Positions 1-10,061 of a stretch of DNA of 64,000 nucleotides are shown in pieces. Made by a program: the position numbers and the translations under genes. The notes below the pieces were generated by a model, which saw only the letters and a program-made list of their open reading frames with translations, was not told where the DNA came from and ran no database searches. Source of the stretch: CAVYUC01 sp963783085 (lineage in GTDB: Bacteria > Bacteroidota > Bacteroidia > Bacteroidales > Prolixibacteraceae). The stretch lies in assembly GCA_963783085.1 (NCBI GenBank), contig CAWAMJ010000020.1, forward strand, positions 1 through 64,000. The letters are read 5' to 3'. Position 1 is the stretch's first letter; every line of letters starts with the position of its first letter.

Positions 1-1480
1 TGGTGCAAACTGAGATGCAATCAATGTCCCACGGGCACCTCCGCCACTATCTTTTCTGTCTGTGTTGAGGCGCGTGAAAGTGGTAGAGAAAACGGCACTA
101 AATTTTTTATTGAATTTATAATCTAAATTTGATCGAATAAAATATGTCGTAAGTGCTGCCTTTTATAATACCATCCTGGTTAAAAATGCTGCCGGCAATA
201 GAATATTTGGTTTTTTCATTTCCTCCATTTACATTTAATGATGTCGTAATTATAGGTGCAGTTTTAATATAAAATCCTGCCAAATCAAAACCGTTTCCAA
301 AATTGTTTATTTCATTCTCTGTAAATAAGGATCTACCCCATCATTTATTGCTTTGGTATTGTTGCATGTCGCATATTCCCTCGCATTCATTAAATCCATC
401 TTTTTAATTAAAGATTGAGAACTGTTAGCTGGATTCAAAGTCGATAACATTTTCACCGGCCCTGCCTTTCTTGGTGGTTATAATTACTCCATTTGCACCC
501 CGTGACCCATAAATGGCAGTTGAAGAAGCGTCTTTAAGAATCTCAATACTTTCAATATCAGAATTATTCAGAGCGGTTGGATTATTAATTGGAAATCCAT
601 CCACTACATATAAAGGTTCATTGCTCCCCTGAATAGAATTTGAACCTCTTATTCTTATACTTGTTGATGCTCCGGGCGCTCCGGTTGACTGTATTACCTG
701 TACACCTGTAGATCTACCTGATAGTGCTTGAAAAACGTTTGTTGATGGATAAGCGTTGAGTTCTTCACTTTTCACTTGAGATACAGAGCCTGTTAAATCA
801 CTTTTTTTCATTGTCCCGTAACCGACCGCAACCACTTCATCAATTCCGACAGTTTCCTCTACCATAGAAATGTTAATCGTAGTTTGCTCACCAACCTCCA
901 CCTGTTGAGTTTTCAGACCTACAAATGAAAAAACCAGAGTGGCGTCGGATGGAATATTTGTCAAAGAATAATTTCCATTCTCATCTGTAACAGTTCCCTT
1001 GGTTGTGCCTTTTACTACTACCGTGACACCAGGTAAAGGTTCGCCATTGCTATCAATAACTTTACCTGAAATAGTTCCTTGCTGAGAGGATACAGTTTCA
1101 ATATCGATACTTTGGTTTTCGGGTTTTAGCAAAATCAGGTAATCTTCCATCACTTTGTAACCGATCCCCTCTCCTTTAAATATTTCATCCAGAATTTCTT
1201 CCACGGTTTCATTCTTCGCATTTACAGAAACGCGTCGTTCCACATCCACCTGTTCGCGGATGTAAAAAAACCGGAAGTTGCTGGATTCCTCGATTTCTTT
1301 GAGTACATCAACAATTTGTTTATCCTCGGCCCGGAAACTGAATTTAGTCGCCTGCGAATAAACCGTTGCCGAAACCTGCATCAAACCTATCACGATAAAT
1401 AAGGCCGTTAGTTTCATAATCAGTAGTAGCTTTTTCGCACTTCTGCCGTACAGAATGCGGTTCAAAATAACTTTTTTCAT
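1..1480 (-). pseudogene. SusC/RagA-type TonB-dependent receptor, decayed and cut by window edge
   Basis: The N-terminal part (425-1480) reads openly. It has a signal region, an STN (secretin/TonB short N-terminal) domain, a carboxypeptidase-regulatory-like beta-sandwich, then the plug with the VGYGT and YVVDGFPI segments and the ILKDASSTAIYGSRGANGVI block. This family imports glycans or peptides through the outer membrane, and the STN domain signals to a FecR anti-sigma factor, which fits the next two genes. I start at the ATG at 1480 rather than the upstream one at 1525. A stop at 425-427 ends the frame, yet SusC-like sequence continues in other frames to position 1 (SLIKKMDLMNAREYA, then FTENEINNFGNGFD, then YFIRSNLDYKFNKKF). 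That needs about three frameshifts, near 425-430, 321-327 and 141-150. Confidence 0.85.
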
Positions 1481-1630
1481 AAATTTGATTGTTTTGATGA
1501 ATAAATGATTTGGTGCCTGCCACAACGTGGTTTCACCAAAAAGTTTTGAAACAAGTTAAGCTGGTCGGTGTTGGCGCACCTTCCGGCTTTTTTTGGTTTT
1601 AGTTCATGTCATTGTTTTTCTTTTTTAAGT

Positions 1631-2632
1631 TTAGTTCCGGCTATTCGTTATTTCAATTTTTTGCCCCACTATTTTATAGTTAATAGGCAAAGCTTTTTTA
1701 AGTATTTCCAGGATTTCAATTATCGATTCATTTTTGATGGTACCATCGAAATGCAGGTCAAGTATTTCCTTGTTTTTCACGTCAATATCCACGCCGTATT
1801 TCCGTTCCAGCAGCACTACGAGGTCTTTCAGGTTCATGTTCACAAAAATGAGTTTGTTGTCTTTCCACGAGGTGTACCACTTCGTGTTTACGTTTTTAAT
1901 ACCGATGTTTTTAAATTGTTTATCCAATATTAGTTGTTCGCCTGGTTTCAAAACCACATCATTGGCAAGTTTGTAGTTTTCGGCAGAACGAACAATAACC
2001 TGTCCTTCTTCCAGCGTTGTTACCACCTGGTTGTCGGTCTCGTAAGCCTTAACATTAAATTGGGTGCCGGTAACGTTAACATCATAAAAAGACGTGTGTA
2101 CCACAAAAGGTTTGTCGGTGTTTTTTTGAACGTCGAACCAGGCCTCGCCGGTAAGGAAAACTTCGCGGATTCCACCTTCGCCATTCACACTGTACTTAAT
2201 TTTTGAATCGGCATTCAGGTAAATAACCGAACCATCGGGTAATAACATTTCAGAGACCGAACCTTTGGGAGAGTAAACAGCATAATAAACCGGTTCTGTT
2301 GGCACCGATTGCATGGAAGAAATATAAATGCCGGTAAACAGCCCGATTGCTATTGCTGCAGCAATTCCCAGGAATGGTCTTAACAATTTTGTGTTTGATT
2401 TTGTCTTTTTCTGATTTTGTTCAATGTGTTTCCAGAGGCGCTCAAATAATTTGTTAAAATCGGTAGGTGAATTTTTATCCGCTTGTGTGGTTTGTGCTTC
2501 CTCTAATAGAATCTCTTTGACCTGGTATTCTTTTTCGGGTTGATGAAAAAGGGAGAGCATTTTTTGGCGATCATTTTCCGGAGCATTTCCGGATTTGCCT
2601 TTCTTTAAAATATCTTTTACTTCGTCGTTCAT
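1631..2632 (-). CDS. FecR family anti-sigma factor
   Basis: 333 residues. The N-terminal ~80 residues are cytoplasmic and would bind the ECF sigma factor. One membrane segment follows (LGIAAAIAIGLFTGIYI, about residues 88-104). The FecR domain comes next (SVSEMLLPDGSVIYLNADSK, then GEAWFDVQKNTDKPFVV), and the protein ends in a DUF4974-type region (LKDLVVLLERKYGVDIDV). It is known in this family that the periplasmic part senses the STN domain of a partner SusC and releases the sigma factor. The receptor gene immediately downstream on the same strand appears broken, so this signalling chain may have lost its input. Intact and of normal length. Confidence 0.93.
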   Translation of the reverse strand: MNDEVKDILKKGKSGNAPENDRQKMLSLFHQPEKEYQVKEILLEEAQTTQADKNSPTDFNKLFERLWKHIEQNQKKTKSNTKLLRPFLGIAAAIAIGLFTGIYISSMQSVPTEPVYYAVYSPKGSVSEMLLPDGSVIYLNADSKIKYSVNGEGGIREVFLTGEAWFDVQKNTDKPFVVHTSFYDVNVTGTQFNVKAYETDNQVVTTLEEGQVIVRSAENYKLANDVVLKPGEQLILDKQFKNIGIKNVNTKWYTSWKDNKLIFVNMNLKDLVVLLERKYGVDIDVKNKEILDLHFDGTIKNESIIEILEILKKALPINYKIVGQKIEITNSRN

Positions 2633-3154
2633 TCTTTACTAATATTGTGCGAATTTCCCTCCTTTTACCAGTTCGCTTTTTATTCTCTTTAAAAAAGGGA
2701 CCGTCTGCCGGCTGACAAACAGCCCCCGAAATTTATCTAACAAACCTAAAACTACTTTCCTTGAAAACTCAATTGTTTCTTTTTAGTAATACGAACCGGT
2801 TTTGAAATTTACTCACCGGCGATTGCGAAATATTTGAAGATTGCCACGAAGACCCGAAGACACAAAGAAACACGAAATATATTTTGAATTATCAAAAAGA
2901 TAGGATGAGGCGTTTGACACTTCGAGGACCTTGATGGCTTATTGCTTTAGGGGCGAAAAAATAAAGATTGCCACGAAGACCCGAAGACACAAAGAAACAC
3001 GAAATATACTTTGAATTATTAAAAAGATGGGATAAGGCGTTTGACACTTCGGGGGCCTTGGCGGCTTAGTGCGTTAGTGACACAAAGCATTCGCTAAACT
3101 ATTTCTATTTCAAAGAAGGAAACAAAAGAAACGGAAAACTATCACCAATGAAAC
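2633..3154. repeat. Gap with two 113-bp imperfect direct repeats (period 127)
   Basis: The 522-bp gap between the FecR and sigma genes contains two copies of one sequence, 2838-2950 and 2965-3077, separated by 14 bp. Both open with AGATTGCCACGAAGACCCGA and end around GGCTTA(T/G)TGC. They differ at scattered positions. No gene is seen in the gap. Similar 'cacgaagacacgaag' spacer sequences are familiar between genes in Bacteroidota (recollection, not checked). Confidence 0.75.
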
Positions 3155-3751
3155 TTATAATGTGCAGTTTACTGCGAGATAAAAGAAAAGCAACGCAAAG
3201 GATTGGTTTTGAAAATGTTTTTTTAGATATGAAATTGCCCGGTATAAATGATTCTCAACAGTACGTTTTGAAACATTTAACTGTTGTGCAATTTCATCGT
3301 TTGTCAACCCTTCCTGTTTGCTTAACCTGAATATTTTTTGCTGCCGCCCCGGTAATTGGGCAATCAATATTTCGAGATTCGCCTGCAAATCATCAAAAAT
3401 AACGGTGTTCCAGGTGCTGCCCGAATCGGATTCGGCACTTTCCGGCATAAAATCCTGAAATGCGTTTTCGAGATTTGTACGGCGGATACGATCGTAAATG
3501 GTATTTACGGCGATTTTAAAGATAAACGATTTGATGTTCCTGGATTGGTCCAGCGTTTCGCGTTTTTCCCAGATTTTCAGAAAAACATCCTGCACCAATT
3601 CTTCGGCCTCCATTTTATTGTGGAGGTACGAAATGGAAAACTGGTAAATGCGTGGAGCATACCGTTCAAACAATTGCTGGTAAGCTTCTTTTCCGCCGGA
3701 TTTGATTTTCCCGGCAAGCTCCGAATCGTTATGGTTTGCAAAATGGTTCAA
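3155..3751 (-). CDS. ECF RNA polymerase sigma factor, FecI/RpoE-like (sigma-70 family)
   Basis: 198 residues with sigma region 2 (AYQQLFERYAPRIYQFSISY, then AEELVQDVFLKIWEKRE) and sigma region 4 with its helix-turn-helix (LTNDEIAQQLNVSKRTVENH, about residues 150-170). The linker carries the LPGRQQKIFRLSKQEGLT block. It directs transcription of the linked receptor locus and is held inactive by the FecR protein encoded downstream. The frame begins with a TTG at 3751 and has no upstream ATG before a stop, so the start is either this TTG or uncertain. The C-terminal tail is unusually hydrophobic (ALLFFYLAV). Confidence 0.92.
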   Translation of the reverse strand: MNHFANHNDSELAGKIKSGGKEAYQQLFERYAPRIYQFSISYLHNKMEAEELVQDVFLKIWEKRETLDQSRNIKSFIFKIAVNTIYDRIRRTNLENAFQDFMPESAESDSGSTWNTVIFDDLQANLEILIAQLPGRQQKIFRLSKQEGLTNDEIAQQLNVSKRTVENHLYRAISYLKKHFQNQSFALLFFYLAVNCTL

Positions 3752-4042
3752 TGCAGGTTTTAATTAGTTTAGGTAAATGTAGCAGAAATAGAATGAACTT
3801 TCAAAAAGAAATAAATTGGTTGTTTAATTTCATTTCGTCGGGACAACCTTCGACAACGTTAAACCATTTTTGGGAGGTTAAATGTAGGAGATGGAGGGAA
3901 AAAGTACGGATATGCTCATCACTTGCATGTAGTTCGAAAATAACTGATGATTTATTCAGAGCATCCTCTAAAGTTAGAAATTTGGAAAAGAGTTGATCTA
4001 TGTGCTATATTGTACAAATTAATTAAACTAAGCACTAGCACA

Positions 4043-4768
4043 ATGGAACATAGCAATAACGTTTTCGAAACAAAAAAGGTCAATCATGATCCGATTACAG
4101 TAATTTTTGGTCCTTCCTCTTTATATTATATCGCTAAAGGAGATTTTCAAGTTGAAGTACCCCAAAATATCAAATTTGCCTTGCCTGATAACCTTTTGCA
4201 TTTAATTGAAATCTCGTTAGGAGGAAGTGAAAAACATCGTAATTTTTTGAAAAAGATTGTTGTGGAAAGCCATGAAGAAGAAGAAAAAGAAGAAAGACTA
4301 TCTGCGGATGTAATTGTGCGTAATTTATACGAATATTTTTTTAAAGTTATACCAAATGGTCGCTTATATAAAATTAATGAAGGTGATATCGAAGGATATA
4401 TTCGGGAATTAGTCTCAACTAGTTTCGAAAATCAAGGTTATGAAATAGAATTAAGTCCAATAGGTAATTGGATGCGGGAGTTCTATTTGCGGGCACTATC
4501 GTGGTCAAAGAAAACCGGAGCTGTAATTGTTGAAACGACAAAAAGATATTATGACGAATTAAAAAACTACATTGCAAGCCTGGAGATTCCGGAACGTTTT
4601 GATGCAATCATAGACAAGAAGCAGGAATTCATTGGTAGCCTATTTAAAAATAAAGGTGGCAAAGCGGCGAAATGGTTTCTCAAAATTATCATCACTATAG
4701 CTATGAAGTATACCGGGCTGGACGAAAGTATGGGTTATGCGCTAGCACAAGCAATTACTGATCCGTAA
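4043..4768 (+). CDS. Hypothetical protein, orphan gene next to the tandem array
   Basis: 242 residues from the ATG at 4043; the frame is open further upstream, but the extra stretch looks non-coding. I recognise no family. The middle is very acidic (SHEEEEKEERLSAD, about residues 77-90). The C-terminal 40 residues contain an amphipathic or membrane-like stretch (AAKWFLKIIITIAMKY). There is no signal peptide. The base composition is more AT-rich than the flanking genes, it has no operon partner, and it sits just before a long tandem array, all of which suggest an accessory insertion. Confidence 0.6.
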   Translation: MEHSNNVFETKKVNHDPITVIFGPSSLYYIAKGDFQVEVPQNIKFALPDNLLHLIEISLGGSEKHRNFLKKIVVESHEEEEKEERLSADVIVRNLYEYFFKVIPNGRLYKINEGDIEGYIRELVSTSFENQGYEIELSPIGNWMREFYLRALSWSKKTGAVIVETTKRYYDELKNYIASLEIPERFDAIIDKKQEFIGSLFKNKGGKAAKWFLKIIITIAMKYTGLDESMGYALAQAITDP

Positions 4769-4967
4769 ATTTTCCGTAAATATTCTGAAACTCGATTATT
4801 TTTTTTCCTCAACTTCAGGCCGGAATAAGCACAAGTTTAGAAGTTGCAACCCGGGGCTATTTTGTTTTATCCCTTCGGGATTTACGAATAACGTGCCGAA
4901 ACATGAACCTTCTGTTTGACAATTATTTTTTCAGCTTTATTATGAGATGCGAATGGAGAACATGATT

Positions 4968-6634
4968 GATAAACTGGTTGTTAAACGCTGGCAGGTCTGC
5001 CAACGCTGGCAGGTTTTGGATAGCAGACTTGTCAGCGTGCACAGCACCTGACAACGTCGAAAATGTAAATGGTGAAAACGAATAATAAACCCGGCGGTTT
5101 AACGCTGAAAGAGCCTGTCCCGCCTTGGCGGAATCTAACGACGCAGTGAAGTTTGGGATACGTTTTTCCCTATACCTTCTACCTACATTCGAGGGTCCAT
5201 AGAGGAGTTAAAGTCAATTCCCAACCTGTAATGGTATGGAAAAGGCCGGTGATCGATTTCATGAAGTTTCAATTCAACTGTTACGAGACATTTGAACCCT
5301 TTCCGGGTTCGGCGGGATGGGGTGTGCCGAAACCACGGGTTTCACCCGCGGCTATTATTATTGAACCACTTCGTGGTTTTTCGGAAAATGATTGGCTTTT
5401 TTTAGCCCGGTTTTTTATTGAGCGGGTGACTGGGAGTCAACCGCTCAACGTTCTGATGGGCGTCGGCAGAGCATCGAAGCGTTCATCCCTGTGAAATCCG
5501 CAGATAAACTGGTTATTAAACGCTGGCAGGTCTGGCGACGATGGCAGGTTTTGGATAGCAGACTTGTCAGCGTGCACAGCACCTGACAACGTCGAAAATA
5601 CAAATGGCGAAAACGAATAATAAACCCGACGATTTAACGCTGAAAGAGCCTGTCCCGGCTTGGCGGAATCTAACGACGCAGTGAGGTTTGGGATATCATT
5701 TCCCTATACCTTCTACCTACCTTCGAGGGTCCATAGAGGGTCCATGGAGGGGTTAAAGTCAATTCCGAACCTGCAATGGTATGTAAAAGGCCGGTGATCG
5801 ATTTCATGAAGTTTCAATTCAACTGTTACGAGACATTTGAACCCTTTCCGGGTTCGGCGGGATGGGGTGTGCCGAAACCACGGGTTTCACCCGCGGCTAT
5901 TATTATTGAACCACTTCGTGGTTTTTCTGAAAATGATTGGTTTTTTTAACTCTGTTTTTTATTGAGCGGGTGACTGGGAGTCAACCGCTCAACCTTCTGA
6001 TGGGCGTCGGCAGAGCATCGAAGCGTTCATCCCTGTTAAATCCGCAGATAAACTGATTATTAAACGCTGGCAGGTCTGGCGACGATGGCAGGTTTTGGAT
6101 AGCAGACTTGTCAGCGTGCAGAGCACCTGACAACGTCGAAAATACAAATGGTGAAAACGAATAATAAACCCGGCAATTTAATGCTGAAAGAGCCTGTCCC
6201 GCCTTGGCGGAATCTAACGACGCAGTGAAGTTTGGGATATCATTTCCCTATACCTTCTACCTACCTTCGAGGGTCCATAGAGGGTCCATGGAGGGGTTAA
6301 AGTCAATTCCGAACCTGCAATGGTACGGAAAAGGCAGGCGGCTGATTCTGTTATTCCTTATTTCTTATTCGATATTTTAGATTTTTAACTGTTATTGAGC
6401 AGGTGATTTAAATGTTACTCATTTTCCGGGTTCAGCTGGATGGGGTGTCCAAACCGGAAATCGCCCACGGGTTTCACCCGCGGCTATTATTGTTGAACCA
6501 CTTCGTGGTTTTCTGGAAAATGACTGGCTTTTTTTAACCCGGTTTTTTATTGAGCGGGTGACTTGGAGTCAACCGCTCAACCTTCTGATGGGCGTCGGCA
6601 GAGCATCGAAGCGTTCATCCCTGTGAAATCCACA
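4968..6634. repeat. First higher-order unit of the array (X-Y, X-Y, X-Y')
   Basis: Two short units and one long unit make a block of 1667 bp. The third spacer (6229-6634) differs from the first two. After AATGGTACGGAAAAGGCAG it switches to an AT-rich stretch (TTATTCCTTATTTCTTATTC) and returns to the common sequence at AATCGCCCACGGG. The first X at 4968 joins unrelated upstream DNA at GATAAACTGG. Confidence 0.85.
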
Positions 6635-8311
6635 GATAAACTGATTGTTAAACGCTGGCAGGTCTGGCGACGATGGCAGGTTTTGGATAGCAGACTTGTC
6701 AGCGTGCACAGCACCTGACAACGTCGAAAACACAAATGGTGAAAACGAATAATAAACCCGACGATTTAACGCTGAAAGAGCCTGTCCCGCCTTGGCGGAA
6801 TCTAACGACGCAGTGAAGTTTGGGATATCATTTCCCTATACCTTCTACCTACCTTCGAGGGTCCATAGAGGGTCCATGGAGGGGTTAAAGTCAATTCCGA
6901 ACCTGCAATGGTATGTAAAAGGCCGGTGATTGATTTCATGAAGTTTCAATTCAACTGTTACGAGACATTTGAACCCTTTCCGGGTTCGGCGGGATGGGGT
7001 GTGCCGAAACCACGGGTTTCACCCGCGGCTATTATTGTTGAACCACTTCGTGGTTTTCTGGAAAATGATTGGCTTTTTTTAACTCTGTTTTTTATTGAGC
7101 GGGTGACTGGGAGTCAACCGCTCAACCTTCTGATGGGCGTCGGCAGAGCATCGAAGCGTTCATCCCTGTGAAATCCGTAGATAAACTGGTTGTTAAACGC
7201 TGGCAGGTCTGCCGACGATGGCAGGTTTTGGATAGCAGACTTGTCAGCGTGCGCAGCACCTGACAACGTCGAAAACACAAATGGAGAAAACGAATAATAA
7301 ACCCGACGATTTAACGCTGAAAGAGCCTGTCCCGCCTTGGCGGAATCTAACGACGCAGTGAAGTTTGGGATATCATTTCCCTATACCTTCTACCTACCTT
7401 CGAGGGTCCATAGAGGGTCCATGGAGGGGTTAAAGTCAATTCCGAACCTGCAATGGTATGTAAAAGGCCGGTGATCGATTTCATGAAGTTTCAATTCAAC
7501 TGTTACGAGACATTTGAACCCTTTCCGGGTTCGGCGGGATGGGGTGTGCCGAAACCACGGGTTTCACCCGCGGCTATTATTGTTGAACCACTTCGTGGTT
7601 TTTCTGGAAAATGATTGGCTTTTTTTAACTCTGTTTTTTATTGAGCGGGTGACTGGGAGTCAACCGCTCAACCTTCTGATGGGCGTCGGCAGAGCATCGA
7701 AGCGTTCATCCCTGTTAAATCCGCAGATAAACTGATTATTAAACGCTGGCAGGTCTGGCGACGATGGCAGGTTTTGGATAGCAGACTTGTCAGCGTGCAC
7801 AGCACCTGACAACGTCGAAAATACAAATGGTGAAAACGAATAATAAACCCGGCAATTTAATGCTGACAGAGCCTGTCCCGCCTTGGCGGAATCTAACGAC
7901 GCAGTGAAGTTTGGGATATCATTTCCCTATACCTTCTACCTACCTTCGAGGGTCCATAGAGGGTCCATGGAGGGGTTAAAGTCAATTCCGAACCTGCAAT
8001 GGTGCGGAAAAGGCAGGTGGCTGATTCTGTTATTCCTTATTTCTTATTCGATATTTTAGATTTTTAAATTTATTGAGCAGGTGATTTAAATGTTACTCAT
8101 TTTCCCTACACCTAAATTCAATTCCAAATCGGAAATCGCCCACGGGTTTCACCCGCGGCTATTATTGTTGAACCACTTCGTGGTTTTCTGGAAAATGACT
8201 GGCTTTTTTTAGCCCGGTTTTTTATTGAGCTGGTGACTTCGAGTCACCCGCTCAACCTTCTGATGGGCGTCGGCAGAGCATCGAAGCGTTCATCCCTGTG
8301 AAAAATCCGCA
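6635..8311. repeat. Second higher-order unit of the array (X-Y, X-Y, X-Y')
   Basis: This repeats the short-short-long order of the first block with a length of 1677 bp. Its long spacer (7908-8311) has the same AT-rich substitution as the one at 6229-6634, so the 1.67-kb block was probably duplicated as a whole after the variant arose. The final X at 8312-8492 follows and ends exactly at GACGCAGTGA, so the array is bounded by X on both sides. Confidence 0.85.
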
Positions 8312-8492
8312 GATAAACTGGTTGTTAAACGCTGGCAGGTCTGCCGACGCTGGCAGGTTTTGGATAGCAGACTTGTCAGCGTGCGCAGCACCTGACAACG
8401 TCGAAAACACAAATGGAGAAAACGAATAATAAACCGACGATATAACGCTGAAAGAGCCTGTCCCGCCTTGGCGGAATCTAACGACGCAGTGA

Positions 8493-8730
8493 TTAGTTTG
8501 TTAAACATTGATATTGTTGTTGACATCATTGAAAACCGTATTAACATTCTACGTGATTTTGCAGAACTGATTTTGAGCAGGTAATCCGGCGGCGGCAGAA
8601 TATCGGTGCAATTCCAGGGAATTTGTAACTTCGTTCGCTTAAATTTCTTGATTCCGAAGGGCGCCTAAAAGATTATTTCATTGACGAAAATGGCATAGAA
8701 AAGCCTCTGTTTTAACAGGGGTTTTTATCT
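8493..8730 (+). other. Possible gene remnants after the array, with a hairpin terminator
   Basis: Two short coding-like pieces follow the array. At 8494-8585 one frame reads ISLLNIDIVVDIIENRIN and ends in a stop after about 30 residues. At about 8650-8727 another reads LDSEGRLKDYFIDENGIEKP and then stops. Neither has a start of its own, and I do not recognise them. A hairpin CCTCTG/CAGGGG (8704-8721) followed by TTTTT overlaps the end of the second piece and looks like its terminator. Confidence 0.3.
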
Positions 8731-8799
8731 TAAGCGCCTGCAAATGTTGCTGTGACACCGATTTCAGAGGATAACCTGATCCTGTCGGTCGCGCAGATT

Positions 8800-8856
8800 T
8801 TAAGCAAATCTTAAGAATCGTTTAATCGTATTTAAATCATTCTGAACATAGATTTG
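8800..8856 (+). promoter_or_regulatory. Response-regulator boxes and promoter of the 8874 operon
   Basis: TTAAG at 8800-8804, TTAAG at 8811-8815 and TTAAT at 8822-8826 are spaced 11 bp start to start, about one helical turn. A TTTAAA lies at 8831-8836, and the Bacteroidota -7 box TAGATTTG lies at 8849-8856. Direct repeats 11 bp apart are the usual target of OmpR/PhoB-type regulators, and one is encoded in this operon. The same arrangement precedes the gene at 11524. Confidence 0.7.
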
Positions 8857-8873
8857 TAGAAAAAATAAATACA

Positions 8874-9344
8874 ATGATTTCAGCAACACATTTTCACGCT
8901 ATGGTTATCCATTTCCCGATTGCCTTGTTAATGGCAGGATTTTTATCTGAAATTCTGGGATTGGTGACTAAAAAAGAGTTTTTCAAAGATGCAGCGGTTT
9001 TCCTTTTGTTAATTGGAGCGCTCGGTGTAATTACAGCGTATATCAGCGGAAACCTGGCCGGCGAAGGAATTGAAGAAGGGCCCTTGAAAAATCCGCTCGA
9101 ACTGCACGAACTGGCCGCAAAAATTACGTTGTGGCTGGCTGTAATAACCGGATTACTGCGGGCGGTTATGTTCTATTTTAAATACGATCGCCGGTGGATA
9201 AGGTGGTCTTTTATAATTTTATTTACGGCGTTGGCAGGTTCAGTGGCCGCAACCGGCTACTACGGCGGACAACTTGTATTTAAACATGCCGCGGGCGTGC
9301 AACTGGCGCTTCCGGATTTTGGCAACATTTCCAATGAAGATTGA
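8874..9344 (+). CDS. DUF2231-type membrane protein
   Basis: 156 residues, four predicted membrane helices (about 8-27, 38-57, 85-105 and 115-137). The start HFHAMVIHFPIALLMAG is the hallmark of the DUF2231 family, whose N-terminal histidines face the first helix. Further histidines lie at the third helix (LELHELAAKITLW) and near the end (VFKHAAGV). The function of the family is not settled; some members sit near haem or redox proteins. It is the first gene of an operon with a response regulator and kinase, so it may be part of the signal input or the output of that system. Confidence 0.75.
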   Translation: MISATHFHAMVIHFPIALLMAGFLSEILGLVTKKEFFKDAAVFLLLIGALGVITAYISGNLAGEGIEEGPLKNPLELHELAAKITLWLAVITGLLRAVMFYFKYDRRWIRWSFIILFTALAGSVAATGYYGGQLVFKHAAGVQLALPDFGNISNED

Positions 9345-9383
9345 CTTTCATTATCTTTGAAAACAGTCACCGAAAATCAAACG

Positions 9384-10061
9384 ATGCGAATACTTATTGT
9401 TGAAGACGAACCATCAATTGCCAATTTCGTTCGCGAAGGGCTGGAAGAGGAAGGTTATGCCGTTGATATGGCCGACAACGGTAAACGCGGTCTGCAACTG
9501 GCGCTTGAATATATTGAAGAGTATGATGTGATTTTACTCGACTGGATGCTGCCCGGTCTCAGTGGCATTGAAATTTGCCGCAATATCAGAAACGTAAACC
9601 ATATAGTTCCGGTTATTTTTTTAACCGCAAAAGATACAGTTGACGATGTGGTTTTTGGTCTGGAAACCGGTGCCGATGATTACATTCGTAAACCTTTTTC
9701 GTTTGAAGAACTGCTGGCACGAATTCGTGTACACATGCGAAAGGGCGAAACACAACCTGTAATATTTTCGGCAGCCGGAATTGAAATGAATATCGAAAAA
9801 CATACGGTTTTGAAAAATGGCCATCCCGTTGAACTCACTCAAAAAGAATTTTCGTTGCTCGAGTATTTTCTCCGCAACAAAGGCAAAGTATGCCGTCGCA
9901 CCGGTATCATAGAAAAAGTGTGGGACATTCATTTTGATTATGATACATCGGTTATTGATGTATATATTAATGCCTTGCGGAAAAAACTCGACATTCACGG
10001 AAAACCTTCTTTAATTACCACAGTTCGTGGTGTGGGGTATAAAATTGAGGCAGAAGAATGA
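9384..10061 (+). CDS. OmpR/CusR-type DNA-binding response regulator
   Basis: 225 residues from the ATG at 9384; an in-frame TTG at 9357 would add nine residues before the conserved MRILIVEDE start. The receiver domain shows the acidic pocket (VEDE), the phosphoacceptor aspartate in ILLDWMLPG, the conserved FLTAKD threonine region and the lysine in DDYIRKPFSFEELLARI. The C-terminal winged helix ends with VRGVGYKIE. It probably binds the 11-bp-spaced TTAAG boxes upstream of 8874 and 11524. The stop codon overlaps the kinase start by four bases (ATGA), so the two are translationally coupled. Confidence 0.93.
   Translation: MRILIVEDEPSIANFVREGLEEEGYAVDMADNGKRGLQLALEYIEEYDVILLDWMLPGLSGIEICRNIRNVNHIVPVIFLTAKDTVDDVVFGLETGADDYIRKPFSFEELLARIRVHMRKGETQPVIFSAAGIEMNIEKHTVLKNGHPVELTQKEFSLLEYFLRNKGKVCRRTGIIEKVWDIHFDYDTSVIDVYINALRKKLDIHGKPSLITTVRGVGYKIEAEE

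Larger units (their letters stand above)
4968..8492. repeat. 3.5-kb tandem array: seven X modules and six Y spacers
   Basis: Seven copies of a module X (starting GATAAACTG and ending CGACGCAGTGA) lie at 4968-5149, 5503-5684, 6047-6228, 6635-6816, 7180-7361, 7726-7907 and 8312-8492. Six are 182 bp and the last is 181 bp. They are separated by Y spacers of 353, 362, 406, 363, 364 and 404 bp. Each X can fold a 16-bp hairpin with two G-U pairs (for example 4985-5000 with 5023-5038). Each Y holds further hairpins: a CGGGTttcACCCG stem, an AACCACttcGTGGTT stem, and TTGAGCGG/CCGCTCAA around an inner TGACT/AGTCA. No conserved reading frame survives across copies. Function unknown. Confidence 0.9.

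Noticed and set aside
5153..7735. Open frames of 70-113 residues inside the array, sharing a GWGVPKPRVSPAA-type segment
   Set aside because: The frames are broken by changes in T-run length between copies and by stops in copies 2, 3 and 6. Differences do not favour silent positions, so these are not proteins.
4968..8492. CRISPR array
   Set aside because: Repeats of 182 bp and spacers of about 360 or 405 bp that resemble each other do not fit a CRISPR array, and no cas gene is present.
8290..8547. Minus-strand frame covering the last X module
   Set aside because: It is read through the repeat and adjacent spacer only, and is not kept in other X modules.
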